This document shows positions 26,501-35,913 of a stretch of DNA of 64,000 bases, in pieces (position 1 is the stretch's first letter; the number at the start of each line of letters is the position of its first letter). The translations under genes were made by a program, and so were the position numbers. The DNA lies in the NCBI GenBank assembly GCA_026002815.1, contig BPGB01000010.1, positions 1-64,000 of the forward strand, given 5' to 3'. The DNA comes from Candidatus Woesearchaeota archaeon (lineage in GTDB: Archaea; Nanobdellota; Nanobdellia; Woesearchaeales; UBA9642). The notes below the pieces were generated by a model that was not told the origin of the DNA, made no database searches, and was given only the letters and a program-made list of their open reading frames with translations.

Positions 26501-29500
26501 AATAAGCAAAGAAGATAATATCATATAATCTATAAGCGTGTGAATTATTTATATTAAATAAGTTTATATACTCTCTTTTAACTTCATCAGTTTCATTTTC
26601 TATAGCTTCAACTTCCTTCAAGATATCATCTATACTGTTAATAACATTCTGTAATATTTTATCATCATATTTTATATATGGTGATAAGTAGTTTATTACA
26701 TTCTTTAATTTTTTCATAAATGTTACAAAGTTATCATAGTTGGATAGAACGCTTTCTATATTAAACTCGGTTGTTGAGTTATATGGACCTCCTAGCATGT
26801 GATAAATATAAATACCTGTATCATCCTTACTACCATCAACAGCATAGGTAACAAAATCTGAGTATGTAATTTTTGCTATATTCGAATGCACTGGTACATT
26901 CGCCTCTCTTTGTTGCGCATATACTGTATTACCTATAGACTTTAAAACAAACGAACCTTTCGTTGTCGCTTTTATCTTATTTATACTACTAGCATATTTT
27001 CTTTTATCTCCTTTATTTATTAACTTTGTAATCTTGGGTTCTGCAACTGGAAATACATTAGAAATATCTGGGTTAGATAACAATCTTGAAGAAGAATTTA
27101 ATATCTTATTACCAAGAACTTTTTTTCTATATAACAATCTTATATCATCATCTTTAAATTTGATAGATTTAAAATCAGTTTCATCTAATTCCACTAACTG
27201 ATAATCAGTATTATTAGCAAGCTTTGTAAGTTTAGATAAATATTCAGGCTTACTTATTGCTAATTTAACAATATCTATATATGCAATATTTTTATTATGA
27301 GTATATAATATACTTTTTGAGCCAAATATATTTTCTACTTCTTTTATATTTTCTTTTCCATTGACTTTTAATAAAAAGTATCTCGATAAATATGTAACAG
27401 AGTCGTTATCATAGTCAGCACCTTTTAATGCTGTTGCCATTGTAGATATAGAAATAATGGAATTAATACCAAATATAAATGATTTAACATAAAACTTGGA
27501 TACTGAAGCTGCCTGCTGTAAAGGTGAACGCCAGTTAACACTCTCCGTCATATTATACAATTCCATCGCCTTTTCAAGCCATACATTCAAATCATATTCT
27601 ACACCTTTATATTTTATGAAAATATTATCATCTTTTATAAATATATCAAACAAATCTGATAAATTTAATCTTTGTATTACTTGTTTAATATCTTCAACTA
27701 ATAATGACTCTTTATCCGATAAATTGTTTTCATAGTAATACTCATAAGCTCTATATAATGTCAACATTAAATTTATTATTTCATATCTTTCTCCAATAAT
27801 ATCATTATTAGGTAATCTGAAAAATAATAAATACGCATCATTCAAATCAAAACTTTTTACAGCCTCATCATAATCAACTGAAATAGTCATCATCTTATCA
27901 CTTTCTTGCATACTCGTCACATCTATCTTCTTTATATTTTTAAGTTTTTTATAACTTGACCTATCAAAATCCTTTATTATGAGAAGATCAATCAATTCTT
28001 TCATGCTCACAGAAAAATCCACAAAGCTGCCCTTTTTTTTGAAATTTGTAGTCTCATTTAAAAAAGTAAAAATATTATGCTGCTTAGACATGAATAATAT
28101 AAACTCAATAGTTAATAACTTGGGATTTATACTTTTCAAATCTTCTAAAGTAAAATCTTTTTTAGTTAACAATATATTTATTCTTGCAAAATCTTTATTT
28201 AATTTTCTTATTAATTCATTCTTCTTTTTTTCAGGTGCATTACTCTTAATTATCTCTTCAAGAAGAGCTTTATATCTAGTTGATATAGACTTTACTACAT
28301 CTTCTAGCTTTTCCTCTATATTTTTATCTACCAAATAATTTTCACCTTCTTTATTTTCCTCTGATGGTTTCAATAATCCAATACTAATAAGATAATCTTT
28401 TTCTATCAATCCATATTGAAATAATAATAGAGCAAGTTTATCATAATTAATCATTCCATTTTTCATCAATGATGAATCAAATAACTCTTCGTTGTTGTTT
28501 TTTAGGTAATTCAAAAGATATAAAAATTGCGTGAATACTGCTATGCTTTTTACACTATTTGAAAAACGATTTTCGGGTCCTGAATATTCTTCACTACTAA
28601 TATTTATAAGTATAGTACCATCAGGTAAAATAAAATCTTCAATGTCACTGTAAGTACCACTATATACTATTACAGAAGTTGGTAAAATCGGCAACAAATC
28701 CCTAAAGCTATTAGATAATTTAAATCCTATCCCCGATATATTGTAAAAATCTACAAAGTTTATATTATAATCAGTTTTATATTTGTCTGTCCTATAATCA
28801 GTTATTATTTTTTTTGCTTTTTTACTAATGATTGCAAAATGAACTTTACCAGATTGATCTATCAATGTTAATTTTATAGTATCTTTATCAATACTTTTTA
28901 CTGAATTATTTAATAATCTATTTATATTTTCTTCATTATCTATATATATAACATCATCAGATACAAATGATTGATATTCCTTTACACCTTCAAATGACAC
29001 TATTTTAATCTTTGTTTCATCTTTTATTCTTTTAAATACAATTGGATTTAAAGCATTTAGCTTAAGATAAACATCTATCGGTATATTCTTATTCTTAGCA
29101 TCTTCTACTATCTCTTTCTTCGTCATTACTTTAATACCAGTAACTCTATAAATATAACCATTAAACTCAAATAATTCACCCTCCTTTATAACATAATTCT
29201 CTGTTAATGGCATCTTACCAAGATAATGTATCCTTGAAGCTATAGTTGTGTCAATAAAAGGATGTAATACTCTATTGTTTTTTATACTACCTTTAAATAT
29301 TTTTTTATCATACTTATCAGTTATCTCTGGAATTTGTTTTGCCATATCACCTGGGAAAGATCTAGCTTCATCTGAAATCAATTTTATTTTTGACAAAATC
29401 TTTGTTTTAATAGCTGGAACAGAAGTTTCACTAAGACCTAACATTTTCATTTCTTCTCTTAAAGTTGAAATAACTTTTTTTTGTTCTGAGCTAAAATCCT

Positions 29501-32500
29501 TGTAAACATCATGAATAGTATCATCTATAAATTTATTAAACTTCTCATAATTGAAATCTCTTAAACTAAAATTAAACACAGATTTCATTACTTCATTCGA
29601 ATATTCTCTCATCTCATCAAAAGTGAGTATAAAATTTATAACGTCTGTTAATGACTTATATACAGTGTTTTTTATAATGTTTAATATTTCTTTTTCATCT
29701 TTAATATTATTTTGTCTTGCTATATCTAAAACAATGTCATATATACCTTTAAACGTTTCAATCTTCATCAGAATATTATTATTCAAATCACTTAAAGAAT
29801 TGATTTCTTCTAATTTTTCAATAATTAATTGATATAATGCTACTTTGCTCGCTTGTAAAAATAATGTAAACTTGACATTTATTTTAACATCTGTTTTTTG
29901 TTCTTTCCCGGAAAAACTATTTAAACCTAAAAACCTTATGTCTTTTTCGGATATATTGGCAACAACAATCTCTTTATTCTTTTCATTAAAAAGCATTATA
30001 CCGTTGTCATTAATTATTAATTTATTATTTTCTGGTTTTGTATTTTTTATATATGCTTGTTTACCACCTGATTCAAAATTTATATAATGTATTCCGTTGG
30101 ATTTCATATAATAATATAAACTGTCTAATATATTAGTTTCTTGTCTATTATCTCCAATTGTTATATATTTAGTAATATTTGGATGTATAGGAAACAACGC
30201 AAATTTATCTTGACTTCTAAAATACACAGAACTATTTATCAATGGACCTGAATAATGTACCTTAAATAATGATATACCTTTCATTATTAATAACATCTCA
30301 TCAAGAGTAATTCTTTGACCTGATATTATTTTTCTATATGTGGATTCTTTTTTCTCATTCCATTCTTGTGTCTGTATGGCTAATGCTCTATAAACTTCCA
30401 ATGGTATATATCCATGTCCGTTAAAAAACTCAATATTGGTATAATCTGTAAATTGTCTAAGAAAATTATTATATACATCATTAGATTTAGAAAACGCATT
30501 ATATAAAACTTCGTCAACTGTTATTACCTTAAATTTATTATCCTTTATCACCCAATTGTTATTACCAATGATTCTATTAAAATGCAATTGACTAAATACA
30601 ACTTTTGGTGATAAGTTATTTCTTTTCTGATTATCCTTTAACTTATATTCGTGAGGGTCATTATTAAACTTTGTATATGATAAAAATAACTCGGACATAA
30701 GTATATTAAACGCATATAATTTCCCTGCATCAGATTCCTCATTTACTAACTTATCATCTCCTATAAATTTCGAAACTATTTCATTAATAAAAACAGACAT
30801 ACCTGTAGGATCGTTGTATACAGCTGATAAAAATGAATGATTATCTCCAAACATAAATTGTTCTATATACTCTATAGCTAATGAATTGTTCATTGTAAAT
30901 TCTGCAAGTTTAAAGCGTAAGTTATTAGCATCATAAATTAGTCTATTTTTTTCAATAACTTTTCTTATATTATAGTATTTTTTGATTTTTATGCTTTGCT
31001 TGAATTTCTGCCAAGAATATGAGCTCTGAATACTATCCTTACTAATAAAATCTTTGTAAGCTTCTTTTAAAACATTTGAAATATAATTATCTAATATTTT
31101 ATTTAAAGATTTATTTTTTTCATTAATGCTTTGTATCAAATGATATGCAGGATAATAACTGTACATGTTTATATCTCTCATGCTTTCAAGAGCATCACTT
31201 ATAATATAATATTTCTTATTTATCCTTTTTATAGTACTCCTATTATCTTTAAATAACATATTATCATGCATCTTGTGTAAATTATATGTTGGATTATTTA
31301 TAGAGAAATACTTAACAATACCATTAAATTTATCTTTTCTATCTTTTATATTTTTAAAAAAATTGTGTACCTTTTCTTTAGATATATTTGCATCTATTAA
31401 TTCCTTTTCATTTAATAGTTCGTTCACTATATCATCAATATATTGGTACTTAAATAACAAATCTATTTTTGTAGATATATCTTTAGCCCTCTTTATATCA
31501 TAATGAATAATTTCCTCATAAAATGTTACAAACTTGGTTATGTTATTTCTGATAGCAATCGTAACGGTGATAATGTCTAAAATTTCATTTAAACCCTCTA
31601 ACTTATTGTTATCCTTAATAGAAATTTGATCATTATTATATTTGAATATTATATTATCATTGCTGACTTCTATATTAAATGGTTTACTATAAATAGCATT
31701 CATTACCGCATTAAAAGTATCTATATTTTCTAACCCTATATAAGATTTAACAAAATCATCTATTATGACTTTTTTTAATTTGAAAATCATTTTCTTTATT
31801 GAATCAACATTTATATCTTCTTCAAATATATCTTTTTCAGATGCTGTTAATAAAAATAGATCATAAAAAACATTAAACAAATATTCAACTTCACTCCTGC
31901 TATCATGAAATATATATAAAAGCAATCTTAAAAATTCTTTTTTTATTTCATCATTATTGGTTTTATTTATTTCATCTATTATTTTTACATGAAAATCTTC
32001 TAATTTATCTTGCTTTTCTTTTAGTTGTGTTTTAATTATATTAGCAAGCTCTGGATTTATGCTCAACTCTTCTATTTTTATACCAACAAGAGTTTTGAAC
32101 AACATTAAATTTATAGTTTCAGATAATTTATTCACATAATTCATCTTTTTCTCATATTCTTCTTTGCTTCTCTCATACATTAACACAGAATCAATGTGCT
32201 TGAACTTCTCAAACTTCCCATTGGCAGCTGCTATAAAGTTATTATTTAAAGATATCCCGCCATTATCATTAACAAAATCTAATAATGGTTTTGTAAACAT
32301 TGAAGCTAAATTGAAATATATATCACTTCTAATCTTACCATCAAGCAATGTAAATTTTGATAGTGGTCTAAAACCATTTACCATAGAATCACCAGTGTAA
32401 ACATTTTTATCATCTATCAATATTCCAGTTTTAATTTTTGTTCCTATTGGCTTAGTAATTAACCTCAGGAAAAAACCACCAATACCAAAAATGTTATTCT

Positions 32501-35500
32501 GATTTGTTTTATTATCAAATAATGAATTACTTAATGTTAGTGGATTATTCCTTGCAATTAATGGTAATAATAATGTGGTTTTTAAACCATTACTTTCACC
32601 AATAGGTATTCCATATGCAGAGAAAGATGTAGCAGCTCTTAAATATTTTGATACATCCTTACTTATTTCGCTTATATTTATAGGTATTATTTGATATCCG
32701 TCTGCAAATATGTTTGATATAACACCACCAAATGGTACAGAAGATGATATCTTTTCTTTATCCCTGACTTCTTTGTTTAATGTTTCTATATTATTAGATG
32801 TGTTATTATATAGCATTACTTTCTGTTGTTTGGAAACATTTATGCTTTTTGTTCTAGTCACAGATTCAAAAATATAAAAAACATTTTCAATTAATCTTTC
32901 AGTGTAATTAAAACGAACTCTCTCATTTGAGTTATTTAAATTAATTTCGCCTGGCTTGCTTTTTATTATATTATTTCTTACTATGAAATCATATTTTAAA
33001 GTTTCATTATTAAGACTTACCGATATAATACATGCTTTAAACGCAGAAACGACATATTGAGTTATTAAATCAATATCATCTATATCTCCTATCTCGCTTT
33101 TTAAAACATCAACATCTAATAAGGAATTTGATAAATTAGTATATAAATTAGGGTTTTCTTTTACACCAGCTTCTGAATCTTTAATATACTTATTAAACAC
33201 ATTAACAAACTCTTCTATATTTGATGACTCTTCTGATGCTTTGATTATAGCATTACTTATGTATTCCAGATATTTATATAAGCTATTTCTTATGTTAAGT
33301 AAATTTACATTATTTATATTTATATAATCTAACTGATTAACATCAATATAATACTGCTCATTTATAGCTTCTCCAGTTCCGTAAAATAATCTACTTCCAA
33401 AAGCCATCGTTGTTGAACGAAACAATTCATCTAATTTTATGTATATAGCATCGATAGAAGAATTAAATATTGTATAAGCATCAATTAAAGCAAGAGCTGG
33501 ATCCTTGTATCTTGTTGGATTATTTTCTTTTATGATATCAGCTATAACTTTAATAATAATATTTTTATCTTTATGATTTCCATTATCCTTATATCTTTCG
33601 TATAATATCTTTAAGAGCATTAATTTATGATAAAAACTATTAATTTTCTTTGAGTTTAAAAATATTCTTTCTCTATATTTATTATTCAATATGTTATCCC
33701 CAAATGACACAACAGGATGCTCTGTATCATCCGTAAGCATTGGATTAACATATTGATGTTTAGATAATTTTGAAATAGCGTTTACAATGCTCCTATAAAA
33801 GATATTATCTACTTTCGACTTTGATAAAAAATCACTATTTTGAACATAAAACATATAAATTAATGCAAGCTTAGGAGATAATAAATTATTGCTATCTTTG
33901 GAAAAATAATTAATTGTTTTAGTAAAATCTTTAAAAATATCAAAGTATATTTCCGCATCTCTCTTATCTTTATTAGATAAGTAATCAGGATTACCATGTA
34001 TAGATTTTTGTAAAAACATTGTTAATTCTGCTAATGTTGATTTACCTGACATGTTAAGAAATGTGTTAATTAAAAACATAGATTCTTCATCAAACAATGT
34101 CTCAGATTCATTTATATCAACTAGGTCCCCATTATTCATCAATTCTTCTTTTTGTACTTCTTCAAACTCTTCATCTATTTCAACTGTAGTTTCCTTATCC
34201 TTTACAAATTCAGGTAAAAATAATGATATGGATTCCTTTAAATTTTTAAAAATGTACGAATCTATTGTTTTATCATTTTTAACTTTTTCATAATGCTCGT
34301 CTATTATTTTTTCAAGGTCAGATATTTTTACTGATTTTACATTATTTTCTACTAATATTTGAAGAAAACCTTTATCTAAAGTAATACACAACTTATTTAT
34401 TAAATATATTGTTTTTTTATCAAATTCTACTGTTCTAAAAATTATATCATTTTTCTTCTTTATATAACCTAATATATTGTCTATTTCTTTAATATATTCA
34501 TCTATTAAATCATATATTTCTTTCGAATTTGAAAATGACTCTCTGAGCTGTTCAACAATACTCCTAATATAAAATAATTTAAATAAATTCGAATATGCGT
34601 CTATATTATCTATAACATCGTTTGAAAACATGCTAAGCTCATCTACCTCAAGATTTTCAATTCTATCTAAATACTTTTTAGCGTATACCTTTAAATCGAT
34701 AGGGTTTCCTAAATTTATAGTTTTCCCAGATAGAATGTCACTTACAATGTTTAACGATTTATTAATAGGTTGATTAATATTAAACAATTTAAAGACACCA
34801 TATTTAGATTTAGAAAAATCACCCTGAATATCTTTGGATGATATAGATTCAATCTTTTCATTAATGACCTTATCATTATTTTCTATTACTACATTTATAT
34901 CATCAAAAAGAAATAAAAATCTTTCACCATCAGACACAGATTCTAATGTTTGTTTAGAATCAGGTGTAGGAGTAGTTTCTCCTGCGGATGCATCTTTAAA
35001 TAAAATATAACCAGCCATTCCTTTAAATGGAGACTTATAATCCTTCCTATTAATTAATTCTAATTCAATATCCGATAATATTCTACCATTAGCATCTTTG
35101 GTATATTTTATTTTAGTTTGTACAATATATGTATTTTTTATACCTGCTTTTTTTAATATTTTATCATCTAAGTTTTCAAAATAGAAAATATCGCTTCTAG
35201 TATCATTCATAGGATCATAACCTATAAATACTCCTTCTTCCTCTCCCTGTGGTATAATATTTTGTATGAAATTTAGGAAAAGTAATTTGTTCAGATTCTT
35301 TTTATTAATATTATATAAAACAGATGTTCCATATTTTTGATTTAATTTATCAGATTTGTTAAACCTATTACCCGTCCTATCACCAACTAAAAAACCAGCA
35401 TCAGAAAAAGATTTAAAAATGATCTTTTGACGTTGATCATTTTCAATGTTTGATAAAGAATTATGAATCATCGGAAATTCATTCTCTATGACTTTACTTT

Positions 35501-35711
35501 TAAACAAATTATATATGTCATTTACAAATACAAACTCTGGATTTGGATTATTTAATGCATTATAAATATTGTTTAAAGATGTATAAAGATTAAGCTCTAA
35601 ATTTAAATCTATTTTTCCAAAAGCAATCCAATCTACCTTCGTAAATACATTAGATACAGGTATCACTCTATTCCTATCTATGTTTGTTAAAGTATAACAA
35701 AACTTAGCCAT
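23568..35711 (-). CDS. giant RNA polymerase protein (DxDxD, crAss-like)
   Basis: A 4047-residue protein that most likely contains the phage RNA polymerase. At about 2764-2772 is KGADYDNDSV, matching the DxDxD metal-binding loop of the second double-psi beta-barrel of multisubunit-type polymerases (canonically DFDGD). It is framed by a hydrophobic strand region (FIFGINSIISISTMATAL) and then YLSRYFLL. About 170 residues later a conserved-looking TKGSFVLKSIGNTVYAQQREANVPVH block follows, shown in part. Giant crAss-family polymerase proteins are known to be single chains with this signature and to be in virions. The N-terminal third is helical with an acidic linker (about 505-545). The Asn in place of the usual Gly (DYDND) is unusual. 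The first-barrel lysine residues could not be assigned. Confidence 0.85.
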   Translation of the reverse strand: MAKFCYTLTNIDRNRVIPVSNVFTKVDWIAFGKIDLNLELNLYTSLNNIYNALNNPNPEFVFVNDIYNLFKSKVIENEFPMIHNSLSNIENDQRQKIIFKSFSDAGFLVGDRTGNRFNKSDKLNQKYGTSVLYNINKKNLNKLLFLNFIQNIIPQGEEEGVFIGYDPMNDTRSDIFYFENLDDKILKKAGIKNTYIVQTKIKYTKDANGRILSDIELELINRKDYKSPFKGMAGYILFKDASAGETTPTPDSKQTLESVSDGERFLFLFDDINVVIENNDKVINEKIESISSKDIQGDFSKSKYGVFKLFNINQPINKSLNIVSDILSGKTINLGNPIDLKVYAKKYLDRIENLEVDELSMFSNDVIDNIDAYSNLFKLFYIRSIVEQLRESFSNSKEIYDLIDEYIKEIDNILGYIKKKNDIIFRTVEFDKKTIYLINKLCITLDKGFLQILVENNVKSVKISDLEKIIDEHYEKVKNDKTIDSYIFKNLKESISLFLPEFVKDKETTVEIDEEFEEVQKEELMNNGDLVDINESETLFDEESMFLINTFLNMSGKSTLAELTMFLQKSIHGNPDYLSNKDKRDAEIYFDIFKDFTKTINYFSKDSNNLLSPKLALIYMFYVQNSDFLSKSKVDNIFYRSIVNAISKLSKHQYVNPMLTDDTEHPVVSFGDNILNNKYRERIFLNSKKINSFYHKLMLLKILYERYKDNGNHKDKNIIIKVIADIIKENNPTRYKDPALALIDAYTIFNSSIDAIYIKLDELFRSTTMAFGSRLFYGTGEAINEQYYIDVNQLDYININNVNLLNIRNSLYKYLEYISNAIIKASEESSNIEEFVNVFNKYIKDSEAGVKENPNLYTNLSNSLLDVDVLKSEIGDIDDIDLITQYVVSAFKACIISVSLNNETLKYDFIVRNNIIKSKPGEINLNNSNERVRFNYTERLIENVFYIFESVTRTKSINVSKQQKVMLYNNTSNNIETLNKEVRDKEKISSSVPFGGVISNIFADGYQIIPINISEISKDVSKYLRAATSFSAYGIPIGESNGLKTTLLLPLIARNNPLTLSNSLFDNKTNQNNIFGIGGFFLRLITKPIGTKIKTGILIDDKNVYTGDSMVNGFRPLSKFTLLDGKIRSDIYFNLASMFTKPLLDFVNDNGGISLNNNFIAAANGKFEKFKHIDSVLMYERSKEEYEKKMNYVNKLSETINLMLFKTLVGIKIEELSINPELANIIKTQLKEKQDKLEDFHVKIIDEINKTNNDEIKKEFLRLLLYIFHDSRSEVEYLFNVFYDLFLLTASEKDIFEEDINVDSIKKMIFKLKKVIIDDFVKSYIGLENIDTFNAVMNAIYSKPFNIEVSNDNIIFKYNNDQISIKDNNKLEGLNEILDIITVTIAIRNNITKFVTFYEEIIHYDIKRAKDISTKIDLLFKYQYIDDIVNELLNEKELIDANISKEKVHNFFKNIKDRKDKFNGIVKYFSINNPTYNLHKMHDNMLFKDNRSTIKRINKKYYIISDALESMRDINMYSYYPAYHLIQSINEKNKSLNKILDNYISNVLKEAYKDFISKDSIQSSYSWQKFKQSIKIKKYYNIRKVIEKNRLIYDANNLRFKLAEFTMNNSLAIEYIEQFMFGDNHSFLSAVYNDPTGMSVFINEIVSKFIGDDKLVNEESDAGKLYAFNILMSELFLSYTKFNNDPHEYKLKDNQKRNNLSPKVVFSQLHFNRIIGNNNWVIKDNKFKVITVDEVLYNAFSKSNDVYNNFLRQFTDYTNIEFFNGHGYIPLEVYRALAIQTQEWNEKKESTYRKIISGQRITLDEMLLIMKGISLFKVHYSGPLINSSVYFRSQDKFALFPIHPNITKYITIGDNRQETNILDSLYYYMKSNGIHYINFESGGKQAYIKNTKPENNKLIINDNGIMLFNEKNKEIVVANISEKDIRFLGLNSFSGKEQKTDVKINVKFTLFLQASKVALYQLIIEKLEEINSLSDLNNNILMKIETFKGIYDIVLDIARQNNIKDEKEILNIIKNTVYKSLTDVINFILTFDEMREYSNEVMKSVFNFSLRDFNYEKFNKFIDDTIHDVYKDFSSEQKKVISTLREEMKMLGLSETSVPAIKTKILSKIKLISDEARSFPGDMAKQIPEITDKYDKKIFKGSIKNNRVLHPFIDTTIASRIHYLGKMPLTENYVIKEGELFEFNGYIYRVTGIKVMTKKEIVEDAKNKNIPIDVYLKLNALNPIVFKRIKDETKIKIVSFEGVKEYQSFVSDDVIYIDNEENINRLLNNSVKSIDKDTIKLTLIDQSGKVHFAIISKKAKKIITDYRTDKYKTDYNINFVDFYNISGIGFKLSNSFRDLLPILPTSVIVYSGTYSDIEDFILPDGTILINISSEEYSGPENRFSNSVKSIAVFTQFLYLLNYLKNNNEELFDSSLMKNGMINYDKLALLLFQYGLIEKDYLISIGLLKPSEENKEGENYLVDKNIEEKLEDVVKSISTRYKALLEEIIKSNAPEKKKNELIRKLNKDFARINILLTKKDFTLEDLKSINPKLLTIEFILFMSKQHNIFTFLNETTNFKKKGSFVDFSVSMKELIDLLIIKDFDRSSYKKLKNIKKIDVTSMQESDKMMTISVDYDEAVKSFDLNDAYLLFFRLPNNDIIGERYEIINLMLTLYRAYEYYYENNLSDKESLLVEDIKQVIQRLNLSDLFDIFIKDDNIFIKYKGVEYDLNVWLEKAMELYNMTESVNWRSPLQQAASVSKFYVKSFIFGINSIISISTMATALKGADYDNDSVTYLSRYFLLKVNGKENIKEVENIFGSKSILYTHNKNIAYIDIVKLAISKPEYLSKLTKLANNTDYQLVELDETDFKSIKFKDDDIRLLYRKKVLGNKILNSSSRLLSNPDISNVFPVAEPKITKLINKGDKRKYASSINKIKATTKGSFVLKSIGNTVYAQQREANVPVHSNIAKITYSDFVTYAVDGSKDDTGIYIYHMLGGPYNSTTEFNIESVLSNYDNFVTFMKKLKNVINYLSPYIKYDDKILQNVINSIDDILKEVEAIENETDEVKREYINLFNINNSHAYRLYDIIFFAYYYITYKNAEFFSNIIMLMNLKSRDKLTRKDAIKLLNIKKNQSYNAIYDSVKTFRHKKGTNIDKETFKEILTDIKKHLKSQITSNINSLYNAVYKSITFIKKLEEKYTFDREKLFLTIVDIYSYRFFINEINNSEVLSSIAISSTTFQKRKYSEMSRYSLLPTISNVGITTIIDLIRYLSNINKSSIEEVNRMLEITKELIPIISNDYFGLFDIDEEGNIILDKTLDLYITRTTKTVYYSDKIDKLLRFSINNKRKISSDLIPYLYPEIHYVLKRLILFKGLNVIKGIYLTFLKEEGMENVASLALSVINNTFKILEISKTSDKQENILSILAINNETLINKAISFIFNSMIDIVYEYAESIGSNIISEHDLHMLKQFYKMDPYTLQLYNEMILSSYLGETKEEKFKTKTFKTAVNNFEIVLDLMNKAISQKSSIEYKDIKMYYFGLKNLGTIMQLYNLIFSEKQIDIPVDFITDFKINSSKISRLFYMIEKFNDFSSRFSRIYEKGVKEADIKSFFSSKTENPIRDNPLITFLSQNVFLPMNRIPLIIFLNVHNKINYEKYERIANIKEYKVIDKKGNIIEKDKLTDYISNMYHRTRKMMNEQEYTEEDKRNAKILQYPIFNEKIKIVFEKDGKQFTEELTFFEYILTLPIIDASYSEELYNKLHNELYILFGAYIITMAYKYIKPEELFNILSQSMLELNVRSGFFVPGLESKFGKYLISLKKYDILTSMHNAPTYKRIAEHIINIYKSINRMDMNIIKETIDQIVNSYSGTLININRNIVKEINDLINYLNKETYINKEVKKYIIDSILRDVNKRFSGDIYNNFLITSLLKIRTIRNKNYILYDDTLNELLQFLDNDDAKISKSEKIELIFSLIVSVFENKGKEITTKDFLNLIRNNKFISSDVKSINQILENYFTSNFDEMPIQYDGVLYKSEDNKTIERINKEVLNLFGYELVKEDNILNLHRIQNQTILSKC

Positions 35712-35712
35712 A

Positions 35713-35913
35713 TTAATATATTTTTATATTTGCAAATTTATGATTTATTATTTTTCTATTATCAATCCTAAAATCTTTTTTATAAGCATGCGCTATATAT
35801 TTTCTATAATCTCTCAATATAACAATTTTATCTCTAGGTATTTCTTTACCTTCATGAATATTTATGAGATCATCACAATCAAAAAATAGTGATATTATAT
35901 TACTTACATACAT
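35713..35913 (-). CDS. small basic protein between two giant genes
   Basis: 66 residues from the ATG at 35913 (MYVSNIISLFFDCDDLIN). The ATG overlaps the last codons of the helicase-SLOG gene, and the stop lies one base before the polymerase start, so it is coupled on both sides. The C-terminal half is very basic (RDYRKYIAHAYKKDFRIDNRKIINHKF). A longer upstream start in the same frame would overlap the giant gene more and is unlikely. Function unknown; a small partner of the polymerase block is conceivable. Confidence 0.5.
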   Translation of the reverse strand: MYVSNIISLFFDCDDLINIHEGKEIPRDKIVILRDYRKYIAHAYKKDFRIDNRKIINHKFANIKIY

